A stretch of 64,000 bases of DNA from Wolbachia endosymbiont of Ctenocephalides felis wCfeT (GCF_012277295.1 NZ_CP051156.1:1178001-1242000); one strand, 5' to 3'. Positions 1-9,777 are shown, counted from the stretch's first letter. Numbers and translations are program-made. Notes: a model not told the origin generated them from the letters alone.

Positions 1-1
1 T

Positions 2-262
2 ATAGCGCATATCTTTAATAATAAGCGTGATACGATTGCTACAATTGAAAAGGAATTTAATATTGCATTAAATATTACGACTGATGATAGCTTAGATGCA
101 AATACATTTATTTTAAAGCATGGAGATGGTGTTAGTTTAAATGATCATAAACCGCTGCAAAATTCTGGATATCAGGTTGAAGCAAGCAATAATAATGAAA
201 AAGCTGAAAGCAATTTTTGGTTAACTAGATGGCTTTCACGCCTTTTAAGCTCTAGTAATTAG
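2..262 (+). CDS. rne: Ribonuclease E/G, C-terminal end (partial)
   Basis: The frame is open from the left edge to a TAG at 260-262 and gives 86 residues. It starts with AHIFNNKRDTIATIEKEFNI, which resembles the segment of RNase E/G family proteins that reads LNNKR followed by an acidic helix. The tail is low in conservation and ends in a basic, Trp-containing stretch (WLTRWLSRLL) that might be an amphipathic membrane anchor. RNase E/G processes and degrades RNA. The catalytic S1/DNase-like part lies outside the window, so the assignment rests on a short stretch. Confidence 0.6.
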   Translation: MAHIFNNKRDTIATIEKEFNIALNITTDDSLDANTFILKHGDGVSLNDHKPLQNSGYQVEASNNNEKAESNFWLTRWLSRLLSSSN

Positions 263-350
263 ACTTGTTGCATAAAGCCAGTTTTAAACTATTTACTAGT
301 CTGATTGAAGAAGTTGGCTTAGTTTTGTAGGAAGAGTTTGCAATTTTTTT

Positions 351-1805
351 ATGCACTTTCAAGATCAAAGTATTGCAGTTTTTGGCCTTGGTAAGACTGG
401 CTTATCGGTCATTAATTTTCTTACAAATAGCGGAGCAAGAGTATATGCATGGGATGATTGTGATGAGCAAATAGCAAATGCAAAAGTAATATACAAAAAG
501 TGCAACTTTGTTCATCCTAAGGAATATAATTGGAATGAAGTAACTGCACTGATTTTGAGCCCTGGAATTCCGCTTTACTATCCAGAGCCGCACTGGATAG
601 TGAAGCTTGCAAAAAGATTTAATTGCAAAATCAAATCAGATATTGAGTTATTCCTTGAAGCTAAGGCTGCAAATCAGAAAATAGTAGGTGTTACAGGTAC
701 AAATGGCAAATCAACTACTACGTCGCTAATAGGACACATATTAAAGTTTGCAGGGAAAAAAGTAGGAGTCGGAGGGAATTTAGGTACTCCAGTTTTGAAT
801 TTAAACAGAGATGCGGAAATTTATGTGATTGAGCTCTCCTCTTTTCAATTGGAATTAATGAATACACCTACGGTCATTTCAGCGTGTAGCACTGCAACTG
901 TAAAGCAAGAATTGGTGTCATCACAGTGCTTGACACTGGGATCCAGTATTTGGACAAAAAAGATAGATATTGCAGTACTGCTCAACATTACACCAGATCA
1001 CATAGATAGACATGGGAGTATGGAAAATTATATAGCAGCTAAGTCGAAGCTGATAGAAGGTAGCAACATTGCAGTGATAGGATGCGACAACGAGATTACT
1101 GCTAACATATTTAATAAATTTACTGGAAATAAAATTCCTGTTTCAGCTTCAATGCCATTTCGACCACTCTTTTTGTCATCCCAGTGCTCAGACACTGGGA
1201 TCCAGGAAAATTTAGTAAAATTAGAGCTATCAATAGAAGATGCAAAAATAAACTTAACATCAAACGCAGAAAACATAGCATCTGCATATGCTGTATGTGG
1301 GCTACTTGGTGTTAGCCAAAGCGCTATTATTGATAGTATGAAGTCATTTTCAGGGTTAAGACACAGAAATGAACTGCTTGGTAAAATAAAAAATGTGCTA
1401 TTTGTAAACGATAGTAAAGCAACCAACGCTGAATCCAGCGAAAAAGCAATTTTATCTTATGAAAATATATACTGGATAGTTGGTGGAAGGAGTAAAGAAG
1501 GCGGGATAGAGTCATTGAGTAAATATTTTCATAGAATTAAAAAAGCTTTTCTTATTGGAGAGTCGGCAACAGCTTTTGCGAGCGTTCTAAAGGGTAAAGT
1601 AGATTTGATGAAGTGTGATAATCTTGAAAATGCATTCAAGTTAGCCTGTAAGGATGCTTTTAGCACTCGAGAGGAAGTAACAATACTACTTTCCCCTGCA
1701 TGCGCTTCTTTTGACCAGTGGAAGCATTTTGAAGAACGCGGCGAAGCTTTTTGCAATATGTTTGAAAAATTAAAGGATTCGTTTACAATAACACATGCTA
1801 TTTGA
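351..1805 (+). CDS. murD: UDP-N-acetylmuramoylalanine--D-glutamate ligase with two repeat-derived insertions
   Basis: Adds D-glutamate to UDP-MurNAc-L-Ala in the cytoplasmic phase of peptidoglycan (lipid II) synthesis. The N-terminal Rossmann part begins AVFGLGKTGLSV, the ATP loop GVTGTNGKST lies near residues 114-123, the central NITPDHIDRHGS is present and the C-terminal part contains FVNDSKATN and LLSPACASFDQ. The protein has 484 residues where about 435-450 is usual. The excess matches two in-frame insertions that contain palindromes, near residues 176-205 and 268-284. The ATG at 351 starts exactly at the conserved N-terminus. The stop overlaps the coq9 start. Wolbachia keeps lipid II genes although it has no classical wall. 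Confidence 0.95.
   Translation: MHFQDQSIAVFGLGKTGLSVINFLTNSGARVYAWDDCDEQIANAKVIYKKCNFVHPKEYNWNEVTALILSPGIPLYYPEPHWIVKLAKRFNCKIKSDIELFLEAKAANQKIVGVTGTNGKSTTTSLIGHILKFAGKKVGVGGNLGTPVLNLNRDAEIYVIELSSFQLELMNTPTVISACSTATVKQELVSSQCLTLGSSIWTKKIDIAVLLNITPDHIDRHGSMENYIAAKSKLIEGSNIAVIGCDNEITANIFNKFTGNKIPVSASMPFRPLFLSSQCSDTGIQENLVKLELSIEDAKINLTSNAENIASAYAVCGLLGVSQSAIIDSMKSFSGLRHRNELLGKIKNVLFVNDSKATNAESSEKAILSYENIYWIVGGRSKEGGIESLSKYFHRIKKAFLIGESATAFASVLKGKVDLMKCDNLENAFKLACKDAFSTREEVTILLSPACASFDQWKHFEERGEAFCNMFEKLKDSFTITHAI
920..942. repeat. Palindromic element inside murD (copy 1)
   Basis: ATCACAGTG and CACTGGGAT form near-perfect 9-base arms around a 5-base loop. The surrounding insertion (about 881-967) adds roughly 30 residues between ELMNTP and KIDIAVLLN, two blocks that are adjacent in other MurD proteins. 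The insertion stays in frame. It belongs to the same family as the copies at 1178-1201 and 25633-25656. Confidence 0.8.
1178..1201. repeat. Palindromic element inside murD (copy 2)
   Basis: ATCCCAGTG, a 6-base loop and CACTGGGAT make a perfect 9-base hairpin. It adds about 17-20 residues in frame near residue 275, in the MurD central domain. It has the same arms as the valS insertion. Confidence 0.85.
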
Positions 1806-2416
1806 CGCGATATACAGTGGAACAAGACGAGATAAAACTAATAGTAGAACAATTAATTAAGGTTATTCCATTTAAAGGAATAAGCGATGAGACTTTGTTG
1901 AAGGTATGCACAGAGATTAATTTAGCAAATAGCTTTTGTAAATTTCAGGATGGGATATATAGCGCTCTGGAGTACATAGCCGAAGATCTAAATAATTTAA
2001 TGGAGATTAAGCTACAAAACTCCAATTTAGAAGATATGAAAGTGCGTGAGAGAATCAAGCTAGCAGTGCGAATACGTCTCACAAACTATTCCAAATTACC
2101 AAATTACAGAGAATTCTTAAAAAAAGTTTTATCATTTTCTGTGCTGCCAAAAAATACATATTTTGCTAGTAAGCTTTTGTGTAAAATTGTTAACACAATT
2201 TGGTATGGAATTCATGATCAATCAACGGATTTTAATTATTATACGAAACGGGCAATATTAGCTGGAGTGTATCTAAGTACGGTGTTTTATTTTACTAATG
2301 ATTATTCGGAAGATTTTGCGGATACTCTATCATTTCTCGATAGGCGTATCAACAATGTTATGACGTTTCAAAAATTTAAAACCCGCTTAAAGGGAATTGT
2401 AGGAAATTTCTTATAG
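1802..2416 (+). CDS. coq9: COQ9-family ubiquinone biosynthesis protein
   Basis: COQ9 proteins are TetR-fold lipid-binding proteins that help the COQ7 hydroxylase step of ubiquinone synthesis at the inner membrane. The C-terminal half carries the family signature: WYGIHDQSTDFNYYTKRAIL, then AGVYLSTVFYF and SFLDRRINNVM. The length, 204 residues, is normal for the bacterial form. The only start that fits is TTG at 1802, which overlaps the murD stop, so the two are probably co-transcribed. The N-terminal helical part is less conserved. A plain TetR regulator is unlikely given the DQSTDFN motif. Confidence 0.85.
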   Translation: MTRYTVEQDEIKLIVEQLIKVIPFKGISDETLLKVCTEINLANSFCKFQDGIYSALEYIAEDLNNLMEIKLQNSNLEDMKVRERIKLAVRIRLTNYSKLPNYREFLKKVLSFSVLPKNTYFASKLLCKIVNTIWYGIHDQSTDFNYYTKRAILAGVYLSTVFYFTNDYSEDFADTLSFLDRRINNVMTFQKFKTRLKGIVGNFL

Positions 2417-2541
2417 AATATCTATTTTACAATGCTACCTAATTTACTTAATAAAGTAAGTAAGTATGGACCTGCCATACTTGCAATAAAACTTCCTGCG
2501 TAGTATAGAATAATACACTTAACAGCAAGGCCAAATAAAAG

Positions 2542-4002
2542 GTATCCATTCAGGTGTATGGCTTAAGAAGCAATAGCCAGTAGGTTTTGAAAAGGATTTA
2601 ACTTCTTTTGCCTCCAAGTCAAGTACAATGAAATTATCCTCTCAAGAAACATATTTCCCCGTTTCGATTGTGTAAAATATGAAACTTTTCGGTAAACAAC
2701 GTAATGCCGAATCTGTTGCTCAGCATAGTTGTTTGTCAGTGGAATATTTTCTGGATCGTCCAAAAATTTCCACATCATCAGATCCGATTTCATGATATTT
2801 TTTGCTACTCGAGACGCTCCAATTGCCTCGGGTAAATTTGATATATTCTTTAAGTAATATCTCGTTCACTTGCGTAATTTTCTTGCTCTTCTTATGAACC
2901 TTAATGTGTCTATTTCATCCTTTAACAGAGCTTTTTTCAATGCAAATAATTCAGTAGCAACATTCCTTAAATAATACCCCAAAACTTTCACTTCGCTATT
3001 CCAACTATGAGACAACCTTTCAAAATCTCTTGCTAAATGTGCCCAACAGACCTGCCTTTTCTTGCTGGAAAAGTAGTTGTAAGCTGCATATCTGTCGGTC
3101 ACTACTAGGTTGTTATTCTTTCCAAATTTACTATTTTCCAGGACTTTCATCCCTCTTGACTCTGTCAATTTGATCACACTTCCTATTTTGCTCGCAAACA
3201 TCCAGCACCAGCCCTGTTTACCTTTGTTGTAATGGCTAGTTTCATCGATATGTAAAATTTTGCTCTTGCTTACCTCTTCCTCAATTTGCTCATATGCTTC
3301 TTGGCATTTTTCTGCCACTCTAGCCTCGCTATTTGATACACTACCGACGCTGATATCCAGGTTGAAAATGTCCTTTATAATATTTGCCACTTCTTTTTTC
3401 GAATTCTTGTAAAATCCACTTAATGCTGCAATTACTGACTTAACTCTTGGACCAAATGTGTCCGCAGTTACTCCTTCTTGTAGCTTGCTACTTTTTCTTT
3501 TTCCACATCTTTTGCAACGTCCATGCTCTAGTTGATATTCAACTACATACGGCTTGATTTCCGGCAAATCGACCTTTTGATGAGTATACGGATCTTTTGA
3601 TACCGCAATTTCTCCTCCGCACTCACACGTATTGGGCAGTTCTATTTTTACCATCTCATCTGCCTCCATTTTAGGGCGGTAACTGCCTTTATGTCCAACC
3701 TGTGCTCCTACTTTCCTGTCACTTTTTGGCTTATTTTCCCTCATCTTATATAATTCTTTGGAGCTTGGTATAGATGAATTTTTTGAACTTAAGCCAAGCC
3801 TTTCTTTTAACTCAGCGTTTTCGATCCTTAGCGCTTTATTTTCTGCTTTAAGCTCTTCTATTTTTGTTTCTAACTTTTCTATAGTCTGCTTAAACTTTCG
3901 CAAAATTCTAAAAGATCAACCATATTACCTCACAGCCACTCTAGTTTACCTTTTTAGCATTCCTTGTCTACTCTTTATTTTACCGCCCGGCTGAATGGAT
4001 AC
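2542..4002 (-). mobile_element. IS66-type element, copy 1 (1461 bp)
   Basis: The ends are the inverted repeats GTATCCATTCAG and CTGAATGGATAC. The transposase lies on the minus strand. The right end cuts tenA after about 48 codons. The 9-base flanks (AAATAAAAG and GTAAAAAGA) do not match as a target duplication, which suggests that this copy took part in a deletion or rearrangement. Confidence 0.95.
2563..3903 (-). pseudogene. IS66-type transposase with a premature stop
   Basis: Same 446-residue transposase as the intact copies, with an N-terminal coiled coil (Leu/Glu-rich, residues 1-40), a zinc-binding CECGG...CKRCG section, HIDETS and VVTDRYAAYN as catalytic Asp motifs and NNYAEQQIR near the C-terminus. 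A CGA codon has become TGA at about 2866-2868, between LRK and TRYY, which removes the last 100 residues including the catalytic Glu. It is presumably inactive. Confidence 0.9.
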
Positions 4003-4146
4003 GTAAAAAGAGTCTTGCTCCACATAATAACAAAACTTCTCCCTTGATAATGTCCCATTCATCAGTTCTTGGTTGAATGGATGATTGATAATATCTTGAT
4101 AAACGTGTTCTGACTTTCTCCATGCTATTTCTGATAGTTTTACCAT
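4003..4146 (-). pseudogene. tenA: TenA-type aminopyrimidine hydrolase, truncated by IS66
   Basis: TenA (thiaminase II) releases hydroxymethylpyrimidine from degraded thiamine. Only the N-terminal 48 residues remain: EIAWRKSEHVYQDI, HPFNQELMNGTL and FCYYVEQDSFY are typical of TenA. The frame then runs into the IS66 end. The full protein has about 220 residues, so about 170 are missing and were not found elsewhere in the window. The start has a good ribosome site (GGAGGAATAAAA before ATG). It follows thiD directly and was the last gene of the thiamine operon. Confidence 0.9.
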
Positions 4147-4148
4147 TT

Positions 4149-4979
4149 TTATTCCTCCATAATTTTATTAAGTGTTGGCCATAAGTGATAAAAGTGATGA
4201 ACTGGCCCAATTCCTTTACCAATACGTTGGTTTTTTGCAGCTTCTAAAGCTTTGCTTAAATATTCTTTTGCTATTTTACAACTCTCAAAAAGATTTAAAC
4301 CAAGAGCTAAACAGGCAGCAATTGCAGCAGATAATGTACACCCTGTTCCATGAGTGTTTTTAGTTTCAATCCTTAAAGAACTAAACCATCCATAGTCATT
4401 ATCGGCCGTGATAAGAAGGTCACATGACTCACTACAATTTTCTAAATGTCCACCCTTTAGTAATACAGACTTTGGACCGAGTTTTAGTAATTCTTGTGCA
4501 ACAGTGGACATCTCTTCCTCAGTACTAGCTTTTATACCTGTTAATTCTTCGGCTTCTAGTAGATTCGGAGTGATTACTGTGCTCATTGGAATAATTTTTT
4601 CCTTGATAAATTCAACCGCCTCTGGCAGGAGAAGATAATCCCCACTCTTTGCTACCATTACTGGATCAACTACAATTGGTATGTTAGCAGCATATTTTGA
4701 GAGAAATTCAGAAACTAGCTCTACAACCTCGGTACTAAATAGCATACCTACTTTTATAGCATCTGGAGTTATATCCTCGAAAATAACCTCTAGCTGATCC
4801 TTGATTGATTCCAGTGGTAATGGGTAGCACTTTTTCACCCCTGTAGTATTCTGTACTGGCAAAGCAGTTAATACTGTCATGCCATAACAACCAAAAGCTG
4901 AAAACACTTTAAGATCTGCTTGGATACCAGCACCTCCTGATCCGTCAAAACCTGCAATTGAAAGAGCTTTGTACTTCAT
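4149..4979 (-). CDS. thiD: Hydroxymethylpyrimidine kinase / HMP-phosphate kinase
   Basis: Phosphorylates HMP to HMP-P and then HMP-PP, the pyrimidine substrate of ThiE. It has 276 residues with all the ribokinase-fold marks: GFDGSGGAGIQADLKVF at the N-terminus, DPVMVAKSG near residue 107, LLKGGH, and HGTGCTLSAAIAACLALG with the anion-hole Gly/Cys near residue 213. It overlaps thiM by four bases (ATGA) and precedes the tenA remnant by two, so it belongs to the same operon. This is the canonical ThiD of the cluster. The ThiD part of the upstream fusion protein is not. Confidence 0.97.
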   Translation of the reverse strand: MKYKALSIAGFDGSGGAGIQADLKVFSAFGCYGMTVLTALPVQNTTGVKKCYPLPLESIKDQLEVIFEDITPDAIKVGMLFSTEVVELVSEFLSKYAANIPIVVDPVMVAKSGDYLLLPEAVEFIKEKIIPMSTVITPNLLEAEELTGIKASTEEEMSTVAQELLKLGPKSVLLKGGHLENCSESCDLLITADNDYGWFSSLRIETKNTHGTGCTLSAAIAACLALGLNLFESCKIAKEYLSKALEAAKNQRIGKGIGPVHHFYHLWPTLNKIMEE

Positions 4980-5755
4980 AGTCTTTTTCTCATAAATTCA
5001 AAATTAGGGCTATACAAAGCATCAAGAAACGCTACTTTAAAAGATCCAGGGCAAGACGCTTTCTGTTCTGCTTGTTCACCACATAAACCGTAGAATGCAG
5101 TAGATAATAAACTTGCCTGAAATAAGTCAGTCTCTACGGAACAAAATGCAGCAGTAACCGCAGATAACACACAACCCATTCCAGTTATGTACTGCATAAT
5201 AGGTGAGCCAAAAGGTAGATATTTTATAGAGCCCTTTTTTACTACAATATCAGCTGCACCGCTAGTTATAACTGTTACATTGTACCGTTCAGCTAAAGAA
5301 ACAGCGTTTTTTTCTGCTTCTAAAGTAGCATCCTGTGACTCAACTCCAAGAGTCTTACCTTGATTGTTATTGTCAAGTGATATAATCTCACTTGCATTTC
5401 CACGCACAACATTGGCATATTGAATAAATTTTTGGCTCGCTTTGGTACGGATCTTTGTTGCCCCACAACCTACAGGATCAAGCACTATTATTTTTTTCAA
5501 TGTTTTAGCAGCTGCTAATGCACATTCTGTTCTTTCCAAAAAAGAACTATTAAGTGTCCCTACATTAATATTAATAGAGTGTGCACAAGATATAAGTTCA
5601 CTGAGTTCATTTGTTTCTTCAGACATAATTGGTGCAGCACCTATTGCAAGTAGTGCATTTGCAACAAAATCCATGGTTACATAATTAGTTAGATTTAAGA
5701 TCAAAGGTTTTGATTTTCTGATCTTTTCAATATAAAATTTTATTTGTTCCAACAT
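4976..5755 (-). CDS. thiM: Hydroxyethylthiazole kinase
   Basis: Phosphorylates the thiazole alcohol THZ so that it can be used by ThiE (salvage branch). The 259 residues include LNLTNYVTMDFVAN and GAAPIMSEE at the start, NVGTL, DPVGCGATKIR near residue 95, TSGAADIV and TGMGCVLSAVTAAF with the catalytic Cys near residue 190. The spacing to thiE is five bases and it overlaps thiD. Together with thiD and tenA it gives the cluster a salvage arm besides the de novo arm. Confidence 0.96.
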   Translation of the reverse strand: MLEQIKFYIEKIRKSKPLILNLTNYVTMDFVANALLAIGAAPIMSEETNELSELISCAHSININVGTLNSSFLERTECALAAAKTLKKIIVLDPVGCGATKIRTKASQKFIQYANVVRGNASEIISLDNNNQGKTLGVESQDATLEAEKNAVSLAERYNVTVITSGAADIVVKKGSIKYLPFGSPIMQYITGMGCVLSAVTAAFCSVETDLFQASLLSTAFYGLCGEQAEQKASCPGSFKVAFLDALYSPNFEFMRKRL

Positions 5756-5760
5756 ATTTT

Positions 5761-6432
5761 CTAAACCTCATTAATAATGTTACATAATTGTTGTACTTCT
5801 TTTTGTGGGTTACTTGCTTCGTGAATTGCACTCACAACTGCAATTCCAGATGCACCAGCATTGATAACTTGTGCTGCATTTTTCTTATTGATACCACCGA
5901 TAGCAACAACTGGATATTTTGACAATGCAACTACCTTTTTTAAACCGTCTATTCCCCATACAGTTTTAATATTGCTTTTAGTTTTAGTTGCAAATACAGC
6001 ACTTGCAGCAATGTATGTTATTTCTATATCCAGATTATTCACTCTCTCTAATTTGTCTAATGATTCAATTGAAAGACCAATAATTTTGTTGATGCCTAGT
6101 AGTTTTCGTGCTTTTTTCGGATTACCATCAGATTGACCAAGATGAACTCCATCTGCATCAATCTTGTAAGCAAGTTCAACATTATCGTTAATTATAAGTG
6201 GAATATTAAAAGGCGCTAAAACTGACTTCAATTTGCACCCAAACTCAAATAAGAATTCCATCGAAGCATGTTTATCACGCAATTGCAGTGATGTTATACC
6301 CCCTTCTGCACACCCCTTGATAAATTCAAGATACGAATCAATGTCAGTACCGTTAAGTTGAGTAATTAACATAAGCTTATATGGTTGTTTATATCCTTTA
6401 CACTGGGACATAATATTTTCCATAACTTTCAT
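5761..6432 (-). CDS. thiE: Thiamine-phosphate synthase
   Basis: Couples HMP-PP with thiazole phosphate to thiamine phosphate. TIM-barrel motifs are in order: SLQLRDKHAS, INDNVELAYKIDADGVHLGQSDG, VFATKTKSN, AIGGINKKNA and GIAVVSAI. The length of 223 residues is normal. The start overlaps the thiF stop; several Met residues near the N-terminus (1, 4, 8) make the exact start uncertain. A second ThiE domain sits in the fusion protein two genes upstream, so the operon encodes this step twice. Confidence 0.95.
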   Translation of the reverse strand: MKVMENIMSQCKGYKQPYKLMLITQLNGTDIDSYLEFIKGCAEGGITSLQLRDKHASMEFLFEFGCKLKSVLAPFNIPLIINDNVELAYKIDADGVHLGQSDGNPKKARKLLGINKIIGLSIESLDKLERVNNLDIEITYIAASAVFATKTKSNIKTVWGIDGLKKVVALSKYPVVAIGGINKKNAAQVINAGASGIAVVSAIHEASNPQKEVQQLCNIINEV

Positions 6433-7544
6433 ATACTTGCATCAAACTTCCTTATAGCTAGCCACTCCCGTATACCACCAACTAGGCTTTTTACGTTAGA
6501 GAAACCAAGTTTTTTTAAAATTGTAACAGCTTGAAAACTACGCTTACCTGAATGGCAATAAGTAACTATTAGTTCGTACTGACTATTTATTTTAATCTTT
6601 CCTGGTAGTTGAGAGAGAGGAATATTAATTCCACCTAAGTTGTAGCACTCATGCTCTTCTGGTTCTCGCACATCTAATAATAGAACTGTAGGCTTATTTA
6701 CGTACTCTTGTAATTCTCTGGCAGTGATAATCGCTTCATTTAAACAGGAAGAATTGCTCGTGTAAGAAAAAGGAGGGAGATCTTTGCTATTACATAATTG
6801 ACAAGCGGTATTTTTAGTTAGGGAATAAATCTTATAGTCCATCATTAACACGTCTACTTGAAGAAGTTTGCCAATTAGAGGAGATCCTATATCTAAAATT
6901 AATTTAATAATTTCAGCTGCTTGTATCATTCCCAAGATTCCCGGTACAACACCTAATATTCCGGTTTCACTGCAATTCAACAAGCTTTCTTCACCTTGAT
7001 TGGCAGGGAAAATACAATTATAACAAGGATATTTAAAAGGAACAAAAATTGTACAATGACCCTTAAATTCTGAAGCGCTTGCAGCAACATTAATTTTTTG
7101 CAGAGCGATACAAATGTAATTAACCAAATAGCGAGTTTCAAAATTATCACTTCCATCTGCAATGATGTCATATTGCCTAAAAATCTCTTCTGCATTTTTG
7201 ATTGTTAACCTCTCCGTATAAATTTTAACATTAATGTCAGGATTTAATTTTTTAAGTCTTTCCTGAGCTGTGATAGCCTTATTTCTATTAATATCAGAGG
7301 TGCTAAATAAGATCTGTCTGTGTAAGTTTGAAATCTCCACTGAATCATCATCTATAATTCCTAGCGTTCCAATACCTGCAGCCGCTAAATAGATTGACAA
7401 TGAACTTCCGATTCCTCCTGCTCCGATGCACAGTACTCTAGCCCTTTTGAGTTTTGTTTGGCCTGAACATCCAACTGATTTTAACGATAAATGACGTTTA
7501 TATCTCTGTAATTCTTCACTTGAAAAGTGGTTGTAATCGATCAT
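6429..7544 (-). CDS. thiF: ThiF-type adenylyltransferase fused to a rhodanese domain
   Basis: Activates the C-terminus of ThiS by adenylation so that sulfur can be loaded for thiazole synthesis. Residues 1-245 form the E1-like domain: RVLCIGAGGIGSSL, the catalytic-site DGSDNFETRYL and two Cys pairs (CYNC, CQLC) for zinc. Residues about 270-371 are a rhodanese domain with DVREPEEH and the active-site loop CHSGKRS. The same architecture occurs in MoeB/ThiF proteins of many bacteria. No thiI is seen, so the rhodanese Cys may relay sulfur from IscS (inference). It overlaps thiE and the fusion gene by four bases each. Confidence 0.92.
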   Translation of the reverse strand: MIDYNHFSSEELQRYKRHLSLKSVGCSGQTKLKRARVLCIGAGGIGSSLSIYLAAAGIGTLGIIDDDSVEISNLHRQILFSTSDINRNKAITAQERLKKLNPDINVKIYTERLTIKNAEEIFRQYDIIADGSDNFETRYLVNYICIALQKINVAASASEFKGHCTIFVPFKYPCYNCIFPANQGEESLLNCSETGILGVVPGILGMIQAAEIIKLILDIGSPLIGKLLQVDVLMMDYKIYSLTKNTACQLCNSKDLPPFSYTSNSSCLNEAIITARELQEYVNKPTVLLLDVREPEEHECYNLGGINIPLSQLPGKIKINSQYELIVTYCHSGKRSFQAVTILKKLGFSNVKSLVGGIREWLAIRKFDASI

Positions 7545-8986
7545 TGTTTTTGCCTTAGTGAAAATGCCTGTTTACAAATTTTTAAAAACTTCAGAGCAGC
7601 TTGCTCCGGATCTATACTGCTCAATACAGCAGAAATGACAGCAACTCCATCTACTTTGCATTCTAAGACGGATAGTAAGTTATCAATAGTGATTCCCCCA
7701 ATGGCTACTAGAGAGCACTTTAAAAGCTTACGACAGCGCTTCAAATTAGATGTTCCCTGTGGTGCAAAAAACATTTGTTTAGAAGTAGTTGGAAAAATTG
7801 GACCATAAGCTATATAGGATGGCCTTAGAGCGTAAGCTCTTGCTAATTCATGATAGCTATGAGTACTTATCCCTAGCCTCATTCCAGCTTGCGCAATAGC
7901 TTTACAATCAGCGCTTATTAGGTCCTCTTGCCCTAAATGTATACCGTACGCATTATACCTTATAGCTAATTCCCAGTGATCATTAATGAATAGTTTAGCT
8001 TTATACTTTTGAGCAATCTCAACGCCTGTTCTTATTTCATCTTCAAGTTCTTTTCCTTGAAGACCCTTAATGCGTAGCTGGATAGTTTGAATACCTATAA
8101 CAAAAAGTCTTTCCAACCAGTAACTGGAGTTGACTATGGGGCAAAAGGCTAACGCTTCTAAATCGCATTGAGGAAAGTTGGGTTGATTCACTCCTTCATG
8201 TGCTGATTTAGTAATCCATGGTAAATCTTCATGTGATGTTAGCCAGTTGTGCTGAATAGCAGTCTGACAAGCCACTCTTGTTTCCTGGCTTACATAGGAT
8301 TTTCCAATCACAAGAGCATCAGACAAACTATAGCCCAAAGCCAAACAAGCTGTTATAGTAGCAGATAAAATATTTCCGGAGTTGTGATTTTTTCTCCTGC
8401 TATCAATAGTAATCCAGTATTGCTGCTTTCCATCTGCCCAGTAGTCTTGGCAACACCTGCTCAAACCATTTCTACCCTTGATTAAGACACTTTGCTTTCC
8501 GTAATTTAACAATCTTCTGGCTGCTTTTTCTATATCAGTGGAATTCTTAATGGTACAATCTAATAATTCTTCAACTTCTAAAATGGAAAGTATTAACAGA
8601 TCAACGTAAGGTATAATATTTTCAATTAAATAATTTTTATCATCCCAATTTAATAATGGCACACCATCTAAAGATAAAATAACTGGATCACATACAACAT
8701 ACCCATTATAGCGCTTTAGAAAAGAGGATATCTCCTGCATAATTGACATAGGGCCTAGCATACCAAGCTTAATAGACTTTGGTTTCTCTAACTCAGTAAT
8801 TTGAGCGTTTATAACTGCAGAAGCAGTAAATGTTATATCTGGCACTTTATGACTATTTTGTGCTGTTATAGCAGTAACTACGGAATAGCTTTCGACCTCA
8901 AAAGTGTTGAAGACTTTTATATCACTCTGAATACCAATTTCCCCTGAACTTAACTCAGCTATAGTCCACACAATAGGTTTTTTCAT
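7541..8986 (-). CDS. thiDE: ThiD-like/ThiE fusion protein with a degenerate kinase half
   Basis: Residues 1-250 have the ThiD ribokinase fold and 275-481 are a ThiE barrel ([43 protein letters not shown]). In the ThiD half the N-terminal GGAGIQAD signature reads GEIGIQSD and the catalytic HGTGC reads HNSGN, so the Gly-Cys anion hole is missing and the kinase is probably inactive or altered. DPVILSLDG and LIKGR are kept. The ATG at 8986 with GGAGCAATAAA upstream is preferred over the in-frame ATG seven codons earlier; it overlaps the thiG stop. Single-chain ThiDE proteins are known in other bacteria. Confidence 0.88.
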   Translation of the reverse strand: MKKPIVWTIAELSSGEIGIQSDIKVFNTFEVESYSVVTAITAQNSHKVPDITFTASAVINAQITELEKPKSIKLGMLGPMSIMQEISSFLKRYNGYVVCDPVILSLDGVPLLNWDDKNYLIENIIPYVDLLILSILEVEELLDCTIKNSTDIEKAARRLLNYGKQSVLIKGRNGLSRCCQDYWADGKQQYWITIDSRRKNHNSGNILSATITACLALGYSLSDALVIGKSYVSQETRVACQTAIQHNWLTSHEDLPWITKSAHEGVNQPNFPQCDLEALAFCPIVNSSYWLERLFVIGIQTIQLRIKGLQGKELEDEIRTGVEIAQKYKAKLFINDHWELAIRYNAYGIHLGQEDLISADCKAIAQAGMRLGISTHSYHELARAYALRPSYIAYGPIFPTTSKQMFFAPQGTSNLKRCRKLLKCSLVAIGGITIDNLLSVLECKVDGVAVISAVLSSIDPEQAALKFLKICKQAFSLRQKQ

Positions 8987-9774
8987 TTTATTGCTCCTTG
9001 CTTCCAAAATGGCGTATCGATTAATGGGGTACTAGTGTTTGCTATGTTTCTTTTAGGCATAATTCCGGCTTTAAAAGCTCGTCTACCTGATTGTACTGCC
9101 AGACAAAATGCTTTTGCCATTCCTATAGGATCGAGTGCAAGTGCAACTGCACTATTGAGCAGTACCCCATCATATCCTAGTTCCATAGCCTGCGCCGCAT
9201 GAGAAGGGGTACCAATACCAGCATCAACAATTAGCGTGATATTAGGTAAACGTTCCCTAAGTACTGTGAGTGCGTAGGGGTTAAGTAAACCTTGTCCTGA
9301 ACCAATAGGAGCACCCCACGGCATCAATATTTGACAGCCTACTTCAACTAGTTTTTGACATGCTATTAAATCATCAGTGCAATATGGAAAGACCACAAAA
9401 CCACGTCTAACAAGCTCTTGAGCGGCTTTTACTAATTCGAAAGGATTAGGTTGTAAATTATAGTCATCACCTATAACCTCCAACTTGATCCAACTTGTGT
9501 CGAAAATTTCTCGCGACATTTCAGCAATTGTAATCACTTCTTCTGCTAATCTGCATCCAGCAGTATTTGGTAGTATTCGGCGCCCCAGCCCTTTTATATA
9601 ATGCCAAAAAGCTTTTCCTCCTTGTTTGTCTGGTACCTGCCTTCTTAAAGAAACAGTTACAATTTCACACTTGGAAGCCTTTATAGCTTCCTGCATAATA
9701 GAAGGAGATGGATATAATGCTGTACCTAAAAGCAGCCTGCTCTTCAGTACTTGATTTCCTATTTTCCACTCCAT
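8983..9774 (-). CDS. thiG: Thiazole synthase
   Basis: Builds the thiazole phosphate ring from deoxyxylulose 5-phosphate, dehydroglycine and ThiS-thiocarboxylate. The 263 residues include [40 protein letters not shown] (with the Schiff-base Lys region), [29 protein letters not shown] and GVLLNSAVA. An excellent ribosome site (AGGAGGTTAAAGT) precedes ATG 9774, two bases after the thiS stop. Confidence 0.97.
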   Translation of the reverse strand: MEWKIGNQVLKSRLLLGTALYPSPSIMQEAIKASKCEIVTVSLRRQVPDKQGGKAFWHYIKGLGRRILPNTAGCRLAEEVITIAEMSREIFDTSWIKLEVIGDDYNLQPNPFELVKAAQELVRRGFVVFPYCTDDLIACQKLVEVGCQILMPWGAPIGSGQGLLNPYALTVLRERLPNITLIVDAGIGTPSHAAQAMELGYDGVLLNSAVALALDPIGMAKAFCLAVQSGRRAFKAGIMPKRNIANTSTPLIDTPFWKQGAIK

Positions 9775-9777
9775 ACT

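Noticed and set aside
1028-1426. 132-residue minus-strand frame opposite murD
   Set aside because: Shadow of murD; no independent support.
2542-4002. Flanks of IS66 copy 1 as a target duplication
   Set aside because: AAATAAAAG and GTAAAAAGA look alike only because both are A-rich; they do not align base for base.
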